A stretch of 23,510 nucleotides of DNA, from positions 1 through 23,510 of IMG/VR virus record IMGVR_UViG_3300028422_001980; one strand, given 5' to 3'. Source of the stretch: a virus. Positions 6,953 through 14,575 of the stretch are shown one piece after another; position 1 is the first letter of the stretch, and each line of letters starts with the position of its first letter. Under the pieces are notes generated by a model. It had not been told where the DNA came from. It saw only the letters and a list, made by a program, of their open reading frames with translations, and ran no database searches. The translations under genes and the position numbers were made by a program.

Positions 6953-8143
6953 ATGGGCAATCACGCAGTATTATCGGCATCTGGTTCGCACAGATGGCTC
7001 AATTGTACTCCTTCTGCAAGACTTGAACTTGAGTTTGAAAACAAGAGTGGGGTGGCTGCAGCAGAAGGTACGGCAGCTCACGCACTGTGCGAACACAAGC
7101 TAAAAAAGGCACTCAAAATTAGGAGTAAGCGTCCTGTTTCCGAGTTTGATTCTGACGAAATGGAAGAGCACAGCGACAGCTATGTGGAGTTTGTAATGGA
7201 GCAGCTTGAGGTAGCAAAACAAACTTGTAAAGACCCACTAGTTCTAATTGAGCAAAAACTTGACTTTTCAGAGTATGTGCCAGATGGCTTTGGCACTGGT
7301 GACTGCGTGATTATCGGTGACGGCACTCTCCATATTATTGATTTAAAGTATGGCAAAGGTGTGCTTGTTAATTCGGAGGAAAACTCACAATTGAAACTAT
7401 ATGCTCTTGGCGCGTTGGAGATTTATTACAAAATCTACGATGTTAAAGAAATTTCCATGACTATTTTTCAACCCCGAAGAGAGAATGTCAGCACTTTCAC
7501 TATTACCGTAGATGAGTTAAAGAATTGGGCTGAAAATGAACTTAAACCCAAAGCTGAAAAGGCATATAACGGCGATGGAGATTACACTCCCGGTGAGTGG
7601 TGTGGCTTTTGCAGAGCTGCAGTTAGATGTAGAGCGAGGGCAGAAGAAAAGCTGAAACTAGCACAATTGGATTTTAAATTACCTCCCCTACTTGCAGATG
7701 CGGAAATTGAAGAAATCCTTTTAATTCTGCCGGACTTAACAAAGTGGGCAAATGACATCCTGGATTTTGCAACCGATTCTGCTATCAACCATGGCAAAGA
7801 GTGGCAAGGCTTCAAGGTTGTCGAAGGGCGCTCAGTTCGCAAGTACAAGGATGAAACTACTGTAGCGGAAACTGCTAAAGCAAACGGATATAAGGACATT
7901 TACCGTCAGAGTCTTATTCCTATGACAGAAATGCAAAAGCTGATGGGAAAGACAAAATTTGAGAAAATACTCGGCGACCTCATTTACAAACCATTGGGCA
8001 AGCCTACTCTCGTTCCAAGCTCGGATAAAAGACCAGCGATGAACGTATCAAACGCAAAAAACGAATTTAATGAAATTTTGGAGGAAAATCCTCTGCTCGT
8101 CAAAGCAGACTCGCATTTTTCTTTGAAAAACAAGGAGGATTAA
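6953..8143 (+). CDS. DUF2800 protein, RecB/Cas4-like PD-(D/E)XK nuclease
   Basis: A 396-residue phage protein. I use the ATG at 6953, just after the upstream stop. Nuclease-type motifs are visible: EGTAAH (39-44), Asp117 in FGTGDC, and Asp130-Leu-Lys132 (IIDLKYGKG). Cys18 together with Cys217, Cys220 and Cys226 (WCGFCRAAVRC) matches the cysteine pattern that holds an iron-sulfur cluster in Cas4/AddB-like nucleases. It is probably a DNA exonuclease in phage replication or recombination. It is followed four bases on by an ssDNA-binding protein, a common pairing. Family confidence is high; activity is inferred. Confidence 0.88.
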   Translation: MGNHAVLSASGSHRWLNCTPSARLELEFENKSGVAAAEGTAAHALCEHKLKKALKIRSKRPVSEFDSDEMEEHSDSYVEFVMEQLEVAKQTCKDPLVLIEQKLDFSEYVPDGFGTGDCVIIGDGTLHIIDLKYGKGVLVNSEENSQLKLYALGALEIYYKIYDVKEISMTIFQPRRENVSTFTITVDELKNWAENELKPKAEKAYNGDGDYTPGEWCGFCRAAVRCRARAEEKLKLAQLDFKLPPLLADAEIEEILLILPDLTKWANDILDFATDSAINHGKEWQGFKVVEGRSVRKYKDETTVAETAKANGYKDIYRQSLIPMTEMQKLMGKTKFEKILGDLIYKPLGKPTLVPSSDKRPAMNVSNAKNEFNEILEENPLLVKADSHFSLKNKED

Positions 8144-8147
8144 TATT

Positions 8148-8699
8148 ATGAATAATAACACAAACAAAACTAAGGTAATCACAGGAGCAAACAGTCGCTT
8201 TTCATATTTCCACGGCTGGGGGCCTGTTTCCATCAATGGTGGTGCGGAGAAATATAGCGTATCCGTACTTATTCCTAAAACTGATACAGAAACTGTAAAT
8301 GCGATCAATGCTGCTATCGATGCTGCTATTGAAGAAGGTATTGCAAAGTTTGGTGGAAAGAAACCTAACAAGGCCACAATTAAACTTCCTCTCCGTGATG
8401 GCGATGTAGAACGTGATGATGAGTCCTACAAGGGACATTACTTCATCAATGCTAACAGTAATACTGCACCACAGATTGTGGACAGAAGTGTAAAGCCTAT
8501 TCTTGACCGCAACGAAGTGTACAGTGGTTGTTACGGCAGAGTTTCTCTAAGCTTTTATGCTTTCAACTCTAATGGAAATAAAGGCGTCGCTTGCGGTCTT
8601 GGCAATATTCAGAAAATCAAAGACGGTGAACCACTCGGCGGAAGAACTAATGCAGCTGATGATTTTACTACTCTTGCAGATGACGATTTCCTTGCTTAA
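8148..8699 (+). CDS. Phage ssDNA-binding protein, DUF2815 / Enc34 type
   Basis: A 183-residue protein behind a strong AAGGAGG. It begins with a strand-rich OB-fold-like region (TGANSRFSYFHGWGP, then KYSVSVLIPKTD). Residues about 160-183 (GGRTNAADDFTTLADDDFLA) form an acidic tail, as expected of single-stranded DNA-binding proteins that recruit partners. The GKKPNKATIKLPLRDGD segment is typical of DUF2815 proteins. It should coat ssDNA during phage replication, alongside the nuclease before it and the polymerase after it. A terminator-like hairpin follows it. Confidence 0.88.
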   Translation: MNNNTNKTKVITGANSRFSYFHGWGPVSINGGAEKYSVSVLIPKTDTETVNAINAAIDAAIEEGIAKFGGKKPNKATIKLPLRDGDVERDDESYKGHYFINANSNTAPQIVDRSVKPILDRNEVYSGCYGRVSLSFYAFNSNGNKGVACGLGNIQKIKDGEPLGGRTNAADDFTTLADDDFLA

Positions 8700-8725
8700 C
8701 GCAAATATCGTAAATTAATATTAAT

Positions 8726-8757
8726 GGCGGTGGAGGTCTATCCTCTGCCGTCTTTTT
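8726..8757 (+). terminator. Terminator/attenuator between ssDNA-binding protein and polymerase
   Basis: GGCGGTGGAGG (8726-8736) pairs fully, with wobbles, with CCTCTGCCGTC (8742-8752) around the loop TCTAT, followed by five T. The polymerase start is only 16 bases further on. It therefore probably lowers polymerase expression relative to the ssDNA-binding protein. Confidence 0.75.
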
Positions 8758-8772
8758 AAGAAAGGTGGGCAA

Positions 8773-10713
8773 ATGAAAAATTTAGAAGTAGATATTGAAA
8801 CCTTTTCTTCCATTAATCTTGCAAAATGTGGTGTGTACCGTTATGCAGAGGCTGATGATTTTGAAATACTCTTGTTTGGGTATTCTGTTGATGGTGGTCA
8901 AGTGCAGGTAGTTGATTTAGCAAATGGTGAAAGAATTCCTGAAACCATAATTACTGCACTTACTGATGCAAATGTAACAAAGTGGGCATTTAATGCGGCT
9001 TTTGAGCGTGTATGCCTTTCTAAATATCTCGGTTTGCCAACTGGTGAATATCTTTCTTCAAAAGAGTGGAAATGCTCAATGGTTTGGTCGGCATATATGG
9101 GATTACCTTTATCTCTTGAGGGTGTTGGTGCAGTGATTGGAGTTGAAAAACAAAAGCTTTCTAGTGGAAAAGACTTAATTCGATATTTTTGTTTGCCGTG
9201 TGCTCCAACTAAAACCAACGGTGGTCGCACTCGTAATTTACCAATCCATGATACTGATAGATGGTCACTTTTCAAAGAATATAACAAGCGAGATGTTGAA
9301 ACGGAAATTCACATTCAAGAAAAGCTTGCAAAATTCCCTGTACCAGACTTTGTTTGGGAGGAATATCATCTAGACCAAGAAATAAATGACCGTGGCATTA
9401 GAGTTGATATGATATTTGTGACTCAGGCAATATCTGTATCAGAAAAATCTCGTGAAGTCCTTATGGAATCAATGCAAAACCTAACAGCACTTAATAATCC
9501 TAATTCTGTACAGCAGATGAAAAAATGGCTATCGGATAACGGAATGCAAACAGATACTCTTGGGAAAAAGGCGGTAGCTGAACTAATAAAAGATGCCCCC
9601 GACTATCTAGCTGAGGTATTATCACTTCGCCAGCAGCTTGCAAAATCATCAATTAAGAAATATACTGCTATGCAAAATGCTGTATGCTCTGATAATCGTG
9701 CAAGGGGTATGTTTCAATTTTATGGTGCCAATCGCACAGGGAGATTTAGTGGTAGGCTCATTCAATTACAAAATTTACCTCAAAACCATATCACAGATTT
9801 GGAACAGGCACGGGCCTTGGTTCGTAGTGACAATTACTCTGCACTTGAAATGCTGTATGAAGATATTCCAGATACACTTTCCCAGCTTATCCGTACTGCA
9901 TTTGTGCCAAGAGAGAACTCAAAGTTTATTGTTGCAGACTTTTCAGCTATTGAGGCAAGGGTGATTGCATGGCTTGCAAATGAAAAATGGCGAAATGAAG
10001 TGTTTGCAAAGGGTGAAGATATATACTGCAGTAGTGCAAGCAGAATGTTCCATGTCCCTGTTGAAAAGCACGGAATAAATGGCCACTTAAGGCAAAAAGG
10101 TAAAATTGCTGAACTAGCACTTGGCTATGGCGGTTCGGTTGGTGCATTGAAAGCTATGGGTGCCTTAGATATGGGACTTGCTGAAGAAGAACTAAAACCA
10201 CTTGTAACTGCTTGGCGAACATCAAATTCAAATATCGTATCACTGTGGTGGGCAGTAGACAATGCAGTGAAACGTTCTATTAAAGAACGAACAACTACCG
10301 AAACCCACGGCATTAAATTTACCTATCAAAGCGGTATGCTTTTTATCATTTTACCTTCCGGCAGACGATTATCCTATGTAAAGCCACGCATTGGAGAGAA
10401 TAAGTTCGGTGGTGAGTCTGTCACTTATGAAGGCGTTGGCGGAACAAAGAAATGGGAGCGAATTGAAAGCTATGGTCCTAAATTTGTTGAAAATATTGTT
10501 CAGGCAATTAGCCGTGATATTCTGATGTATGCAATAAAAACACTTAGTTGCTGCTCTATTGTGGCTCATGTTCATGATGAAATTATTATTGAAGCTGATA
10601 AACGAATGTCCCTCAAAGCGGTATGTGAGCAAATGAGCCGTGTCCCACCTTGGGCAAAGGGTTTATTGCTTAATGCCGACGGTTATGATTGTAATTTTTA
10701 TAAAAAAGATTAG
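8773..10713 (+). CDS. Phage family A DNA polymerase with 3'-5' exonuclease domain
   Basis: A 646-residue replicative polymerase. The N-terminal exonuclease domain starts with Asp7 and Glu9 (VDIETFSS). Polymerase motif A is VADFSAIEARVIAWLA with Asp389, motif B is RQKGKIAELALGYGG, and motif C is HVHDEI with Asp602-Glu603. All catalytic acids are present, so it should be active. It lacks the 5' nuclease domain of host DNA polymerase I, as usual for phage enzymes. The ATG follows AAGAAAGGTGGG. The genes that commonly follow in related phages (VirE-type primase, VRR-NUC nuclease, SNF2 helicase) are not found downstream. Confidence 0.95.
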   Translation: MKNLEVDIETFSSINLAKCGVYRYAEADDFEILLFGYSVDGGQVQVVDLANGERIPETIITALTDANVTKWAFNAAFERVCLSKYLGLPTGEYLSSKEWKCSMVWSAYMGLPLSLEGVGAVIGVEKQKLSSGKDLIRYFCLPCAPTKTNGGRTRNLPIHDTDRWSLFKEYNKRDVETEIHIQEKLAKFPVPDFVWEEYHLDQEINDRGIRVDMIFVTQAISVSEKSREVLMESMQNLTALNNPNSVQQMKKWLSDNGMQTDTLGKKAVAELIKDAPDYLAEVLSLRQQLAKSSIKKYTAMQNAVCSDNRARGMFQFYGANRTGRFSGRLIQLQNLPQNHITDLEQARALVRSDNYSALEMLYEDIPDTLSQLIRTAFVPRENSKFIVADFSAIEARVIAWLANEKWRNEVFAKGEDIYCSSASRMFHVPVEKHGINGHLRQKGKIAELALGYGGSVGALKAMGALDMGLAEEELKPLVTAWRTSNSNIVSLWWAVDNAVKRSIKERTTTETHGIKFTYQSGMLFIILPSGRRLSYVKPRIGENKFGGESVTYEGVGGTKKWERIESYGPKFVENIVQAISRDILMYAIKTLSCCSIVAHVHDEIIIEADKRMSLKAVCEQMSRVPPWAKGLLLNADGYDCNFYKKD

Positions 10714-10714
10714 A

Positions 10715-10760
10715 AAAACGTCCTATTTCACCTCCTGCCATGGCTACAAGGTAGGAGGTG
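10715..10760 (+). ncRNA. Conserved RNA hairpin element, copy 2, sequestering a Shine-Dalgarno
   Basis: AAAACGTCCT, then 15 bases, then the loop ATGGCTACAA. The arms CACCTCCTGCC (10729-10739) and GGTAGGAGGTG (10750-10760) pair at all 11 positions, with one G-U. The 3' arm holds the AGGAGGTG ribosome binding site of the following gene, whose ATG is at 10767. Pairing should block ribosome access. Relative to copy 1 at 6371-6416, spacing is identical and two stem positions change from T-A to C-G on both sides. Confidence 0.75.
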
Positions 10761-10766
10761 TTTTTT

Positions 10767-11153
10767 ATGAACCAATATGAAAAAAGCGAAGTAGTTTCTC
10801 TTCAAAATGAAGGGTTGGGTTACAAGCGAATTGCTGATATTCTCGGTCTTCCTGTTAACACTGTAAAGTCCTACTGTTATCGTAATAAATCCAAATCAAC
10901 ACAAATAACAAATCAATGTAAGCAATGTGGTATAGAGGTAAAACAGGAACCCCAGAGAAAGCAAAAACAGTTCTGTTCTACTGATTGCCGTATGAAGTGG
11001 TGGAACACCCACACAGAACAAATAACTCATAAAACGGTTACCAAATTTATCTGCCCATTGTGTGGTTGTAAATTTGAGGTTTATGGCAAACGCACACGTA
11101 AATTCTGCTCTCGTGAATGTTATGCCAAATTCAGAACAAAGGAGCGTAAATAA
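10767..11153 (+). CDS. HTH plus double zinc-finger protein (sigma-region-4-like)
   Basis: A 128-residue protein. The ATG at 10767 is chosen because AGGAGGTG lies six bases upstream. Residues about 7-40 form an HTH resembling sigma-70 region 4 (YKRIADILGLPVNTVKSYC). Two FCS/MYM-like zinc fingers follow: CKQCG with FCSTDC (about 50-76), and CPLCG with FCSREC (about 94-119). It is probably a DNA-binding regulator of phage or element genes. It shares an A with the next gene (TAATG), so the two are coupled. A regulated hairpin precedes it. Confidence 0.75.
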   Translation: MNQYEKSEVVSLQNEGLGYKRIADILGLPVNTVKSYCYRNKSKSTQITNQCKQCGIEVKQEPQRKQKQFCSTDCRMKWWNTHTEQITHKTVTKFICPLCGCKFEVYGKRTRKFCSRECYAKFRTKERK

Positions 11154-11314
11154 TGGATACAGACTTTTCAAAGCGATTATTTCTTTATAAGTCAACCATT
11201 GCAATTGTGAAAATTATGCTCGCAGACGGCATAATATCTGAAGATGAGTACGCCATAATTGATACAATAATGCTTAAAAAATATGAGTTAAGTTCGTGTA
11301 GCATTTTTAGGTAA
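11153..11314 (+). CDS. 53-aa SHOCT-like protein next to serine recombinases
   Basis: A short gene starting with the ATG that overlaps the upstream stop (TAATG), with 53 codons before TAA at 11312. The sequence KRLFLYKSTIAIVKIMLADG followed by ISEDEYAIIDTIMLKKY and a C-terminal SCSIFR matches small proteins seen repeatedly just upstream of large serine recombinases in clostridial elements. The ADGIISEDEYAIID stretch resembles the SHOCT oligomerisation motif. It may regulate or assist recombination. That role is inferred from recurring context and has not been shown. Confidence 0.75.
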   Translation: MDTDFSKRLFLYKSTIAIVKIMLADGIISEDEYAIIDTIMLKKYELSSCSIFR

Positions 11315-11389
11315 AATTGTTGATAATATACCCTTTCAGAGTTAATATGTATACTACCAAAAGCTATATATAATAGGAAGGAGATTTCA

Positions 11390-12706
11390 ATGGGGAGAAA
11401 TATTTCACAGGTCAGTTTTCCAAAGCTGAGTGCACCAAAGCTTAAAAAAGTAGCAGCCTATGCTCGAGTTTCAAGTGGTAAGGACGCCATGCTACACTCA
11501 CTTTCAGCACAAATAAGTTATTACAGTGACTACATACAACATCAAAAAGAGTGGCTGTATGCTGGCATGTATTCCGATGAGGCATTGACGGGCACAAAAG
11601 AAAACCGTGCTGGCTTTCAGAAAATGCTCATCAATTGCAAAGACGGAAAGATTGATATGATAATTACAAAGTCAATCTCAAGGTTTGCAAGAAATACCGT
11701 TACACTTCTTGAAACAGTTAGAGAGTTAAAGTCAATTGGTGTCGATGTATATTTTCAAGAACAAAACATTCATACAATGAGTGCTGATGGAGAGCTAATG
11801 CTCACTATTTTAGCAAGTTACGCTCAGGAAGAAAGCTTATCTGCAAGCGAAAATCAGAAATGGCGTATCCGTAAAGGCTTTGAAAATGGCGAGCTAATTA
11901 ATCTGCGTTTTATGTACGGTTATTATATTCATAAGGGTAAAATTGAAATTGATAAAAAACAAGCCAACATTGTCATGATGATTTTTGATGAATACTTAAA
12001 TGGCTTAGGGTGTAGTCTTATTGCCAAAAAACTTAGAGAACAAAATATACCTTTATTAAGAAATGGTAAATGGGAAGCTTTCAGGGTTTTATCAATACTT
12101 AAAAATGAGAAATACACAGGAAATTCTCTTTTACAGAAAAAATACCGTAATAACCACCTTGAAAAGAAAGAAATTAAAAATGACGGTACTCTTCCCAAAT
12201 ACTACGCAGAAGGCACGCATCAAGCAATAATTGATATTTGCACATTTAATAAGGTACAGCAAAGATTAAAACAGCAATCAGATAAATATGCAACCGGCAA
12301 AAATGCTGAACAATCCGTTTTTGCTGGTAGGCTTTTATGTCCACATTGTGGCAAGAATTATAAAAGAATGAAAAGTAATGGCTCTTTCGGATATAATTGT
12401 TCGAATTATCTGACAAAAGGCAAATCTGAATGTTGGGGCAAGAAAATACCTGAAACAACCTTGATTTCTATGAATAATGAGGTTTTGGGGATTGATATGT
12501 TTAATGATAATTTATTTAATTCTCAAGTAAAACAAATTATAGTCCCCTCTCCTAATAATCTTATTTTTATAATGTCTGACGGCAGACAAATAGAAAAAGT
12601 CTGGCAGAACCCTTCCCGTAAAGACAGTTGGACAGATGAAATGAAACAAAAAGCCAGCGAAAAAACAATTTTGCAAAGGAGTGAAAAACAATGTCAAGAG
12701 CAGTAA
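11390..12706 (+). CDS. Large serine recombinase 1
   Basis: A 438-residue site-specific recombinase. The N-terminal resolvase domain (about 19-165) has the catalytic Ser28 in AAYARVSS and the SRFARNT helix with conserved arginines. The recombinase domain follows (about 175-290, with MIFDEYLNGLGCSLIAKKL). A zinc ribbon begins at CPHCGKNY (about 315) with later cysteines NCSNY and ECW. It lacks the long coiled coil seen in the second recombinase, so it is shorter than typical integrases. It has its own GGAAGGAG ribosome binding site and its end overlaps the second gene by 16 bases. The pair probably act together in integration or excision. Confidence 0.92.
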   Translation: MGRNISQVSFPKLSAPKLKKVAAYARVSSGKDAMLHSLSAQISYYSDYIQHQKEWLYAGMYSDEALTGTKENRAGFQKMLINCKDGKIDMIITKSISRFARNTVTLLETVRELKSIGVDVYFQEQNIHTMSADGELMLTILASYAQEESLSASENQKWRIRKGFENGELINLRFMYGYYIHKGKIEIDKKQANIVMMIFDEYLNGLGCSLIAKKLREQNIPLLRNGKWEAFRVLSILKNEKYTGNSLLQKKYRNNHLEKKEIKNDGTLPKYYAEGTHQAIIDICTFNKVQQRLKQQSDKYATGKNAEQSVFAGRLLCPHCGKNYKRMKSNGSFGYNCSNYLTKGKSECWGKKIPETTLISMNNEVLGIDMFNDNLFNSQVKQIIVPSPNNLIFIMSDGRQIEKVWQNPSRKDSWTDEMKQKASEKTILQRSEKQCQEQ

Positions 12707-14256
12707 CAGTAATTCCACCAACAATTACCTTAAGAACAAATGCAAACTCACCCTCCCCTACTTACAGGCGAGTGGCAGCATACGCCCGGGTTTCAACTGA
12801 CAGCGAGGAGCAACAAACTAGTTACACTGCGCAGGTCGATTATTACACAAAATATATAAAGGAACGTGCAGACTGGAAATTTATTTCAGTTTATACAGAT
12901 GAGGGTATTTCTGCTGTTAATACAAAAAAGAGAGATGGCTTTAATACTATGATTGCAGACGCACTTGCCGGAAAGATAGATTTAATAGTCACAAAGTCAG
13001 TCAGCAGATTTGCGAGAAATACAGTTGACAGCCTTGTTACTGTTAGAAAGCTCAAAGAAAAAGGCGTTGAGGTTTATTTTGAAAAAGAAAATATCTATAC
13101 ACTTGACAGTAAGGGCGAACTTTTAATTACGATTATGAGCTCTTTGGCACAGGAGGAAAGCCGTTCAATTTCAGAAAACGTTACCTGGGGACAGCGCAAA
13201 CGCTTTGCTGATGGTAAAGTAAGCCTACCATATAAAAGCTTTCTCGGGTTTGAAAAAGGTGATGATGGTTTGCCAAAGATTGTGGAAAAGGAAGCTGAAG
13301 TAGTCAGGCAGATTTACCGACTTTTTATGGAGGGTAAAACTCCAAGGAAAATAGCAACAATTCTTACAGAGAAAGGAATACCTACTCCAAAGGGTAAAGA
13401 AAAATGGCAGGTCACTACTATTTTAAGTATTCTCACCAATGAAAAATACAAGGGGTCGGCATTACTTCAGAAAAAATTCACAGTTGATTTTTTGACAAAA
13501 AAGCAAAAAATCAATGAGGGTGAGGTTCCTCAGTATTTTGTAGAAAACAGCCATGAGGCTATTATTGAACCTTTAGAATTTGATATGGTTCAGGCAGAAC
13601 TTGCAAGACGAAAAGAGCTGGGCAAGAGTTATTCCTGTAACAGCATTTTTTCCTCAAAGATAGTTTGTGGGGAGTGTGGAGATTTCTATGGCTCTAAGGT
13701 TTGGCACAGCAATAGCAAGTACAAACGCACCATTTGGCAATGTAATAATAAATTCAAGGGAGATAAGAAATGTAATACACCCCATCTTTATGAGGAAGAT
13801 ATAAAGGCAGAATTTATAAAAGCTTTTAATGAACTGCTCCAAAATAAAGAGGAAATTCTTGATAATTGCAGGCTTATTCAAGCTACTCTTACAGATTGCA
13901 GTAAAATAGATAAGGAAATAACTGATTTGCAATCTAAGCTTGAAGTCATAGAAGGTCTTACAAGAAAGCTTGTTGACGATAATTCTTGCAATGTTATAGA
14001 TCAGAATGAATATATTTCAAAATATGAGGCTCATTTAAAACGCTATGAAACCTCCAAATTCAAACTGGAGAAACTACAAAATCAGCGTAATGCAAGGATT
14101 GCCAAGCATGATTTAATCGGTGGTTTTATGTTTGAGTTGGTGGAATGTAATGAGGTTATTTCAGAGTTTGATGAGAAACTGTTTGGTGTGGTGGTTAAGA
14201 AGGTTGTGGTTAGAAAGGATGGGTTGGAGGTTGAGTTTAGGCATGATAAAATATAA
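12691..14256 (+). CDS. Large serine recombinase 2 (integrase type)
   Basis: A 521-residue recombinase. Catalytic Ser35 lies in AAYARVST. The resolvase domain covers about 26-170, with SVSRFARNT and AQEESRSISENV. The recombinase domain runs about 178-290. The zinc ribbon has CGECG (about 325) plus CNNK and CNTPH, and a coiled coil (about 400-485) of the kind that controls synapsis direction in large serine integrases. All expected domains are present. The start is the ATG behind AAAGGAGTG, inside the end of recombinase 1. Serine integrases usually lie beside their attachment site, so a boundary of the element may be just downstream. Confidence 0.93.
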   Translation: MSRAVTVIPPTITLRTNANSPSPTYRRVAAYARVSTDSEEQQTSYTAQVDYYTKYIKERADWKFISVYTDEGISAVNTKKRDGFNTMIADALAGKIDLIVTKSVSRFARNTVDSLVTVRKLKEKGVEVYFEKENIYTLDSKGELLITIMSSLAQEESRSISENVTWGQRKRFADGKVSLPYKSFLGFEKGDDGLPKIVEKEAEVVRQIYRLFMEGKTPRKIATILTEKGIPTPKGKEKWQVTTILSILTNEKYKGSALLQKKFTVDFLTKKQKINEGEVPQYFVENSHEAIIEPLEFDMVQAELARRKELGKSYSCNSIFSSKIVCGECGDFYGSKVWHSNSKYKRTIWQCNNKFKGDKKCNTPHLYEEDIKAEFIKAFNELLQNKEEILDNCRLIQATLTDCSKIDKEITDLQSKLEVIEGLTRKLVDDNSCNVIDQNEYISKYEAHLKRYETSKFKLEKLQNQRNARIAKHDLIGGFMFELVECNEVISEFDEKLFGVVVKKVVVRKDGLEVEFRHDKI

Positions 14257-14279
14257 TTTATTAAAAAATCAGAAAAAAA

Positions 14280-14326
14280 TTGATATTATATATAGCTTAT
14301 GCTATAATAATATATCATATGCTATA
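14280..14326 (+). promoter_or_regulatory. Sigma-70 promoter with overlapping palindromic operator
   Basis: TTGATA (14280-14285), a 17-base spacer, and TATAAT (14303-14308) form a near-consensus promoter. The palindrome TATAGC-N4-GCTATA (14291-14306) covers the spacer and the -10. A further GCTATA at 14321-14326 lies near the expected transcript start. These look like operator half-sites for the HTH protein encoded right behind them, giving autoregulation of the HTH-ATPase-protease operon. The promoter is strong by sequence; the operator is inferred. Confidence 0.75.
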
Positions 14327-14340
14327 TTGGAGGTTGTTAT

Positions 14341-14535
14341 ATGGAGTTTTCTGAAATAATAAAAAAAGTTAGAAAGATATTAGCCTTAAGCCAAACACAG
14401 CTTGCGGACGCATTAAGCGTTAGTTTTAGCACTATTAATAGATGGGAAAACAAGAAAGTAGAACCAAGCAAACTTGCCATTAAAACATTTTATGAATTTT
14501 GTGAAAACAACTTTATAGATGTAAATAAATTGTAG
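14341..14535 (+). CDS. Xre-family HTH regulator
   Basis: A 64-residue single-domain DNA-binding protein. The HTH_3 fold fills it (about 5-58), with LSQTQLADALSVSFSTINRW as the two helices and recognition helix. The ATG is preceded by GGAGG. It is the first gene after a promoter carrying a TATAGC/GCTATA palindrome and is 40 bases from the ATPase gene. It is therefore probably an autoregulatory repressor of the ATPase-protease pair. No antitoxin-specific feature is seen. Confidence 0.85.
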   Translation: MEFSEIIKKVRKILALSQTQLADALSVSFSTINRWENKKVEPSKLAIKTFYEFCENNFIDVNKL

Positions 14536-14575
14536 AAATCCTAAATGACTAATATATAATTAACGGAGGGATAAC

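Larger units (their letters stand above)
1..14256. mobile_element. Partial prophage or phage-derived element: tail, lysis, replication, serine recombinases
   Basis: Nearly all genes here are phage-type and run on the plus strand: tail/baseplate proteins, holin, amidase, DUF2800, ssDNA-binding protein, family A polymerase, then two serine recombinases. The left end lies outside the window, because head and terminase genes are not present. The right end is placed at the stop of the second recombinase because gene content changes there to a defence-like island. That boundary is inferred, since no attachment-site pair could be identified. Confidence 0.7.

Noticed and set aside
8898-9287. A 129-codon minus-strand open frame inside the DNA polymerase gene
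   Set aside because: The plus-strand polymerase motifs are continuous through this region, and the minus frame has no recognisable domain or start signal.
10896-11204. A 102-codon minus-strand open frame over the zinc-finger gene
   Set aside because: The plus strand encodes two clear zinc fingers and a coupled small gene here; the reverse frame is a by-product.
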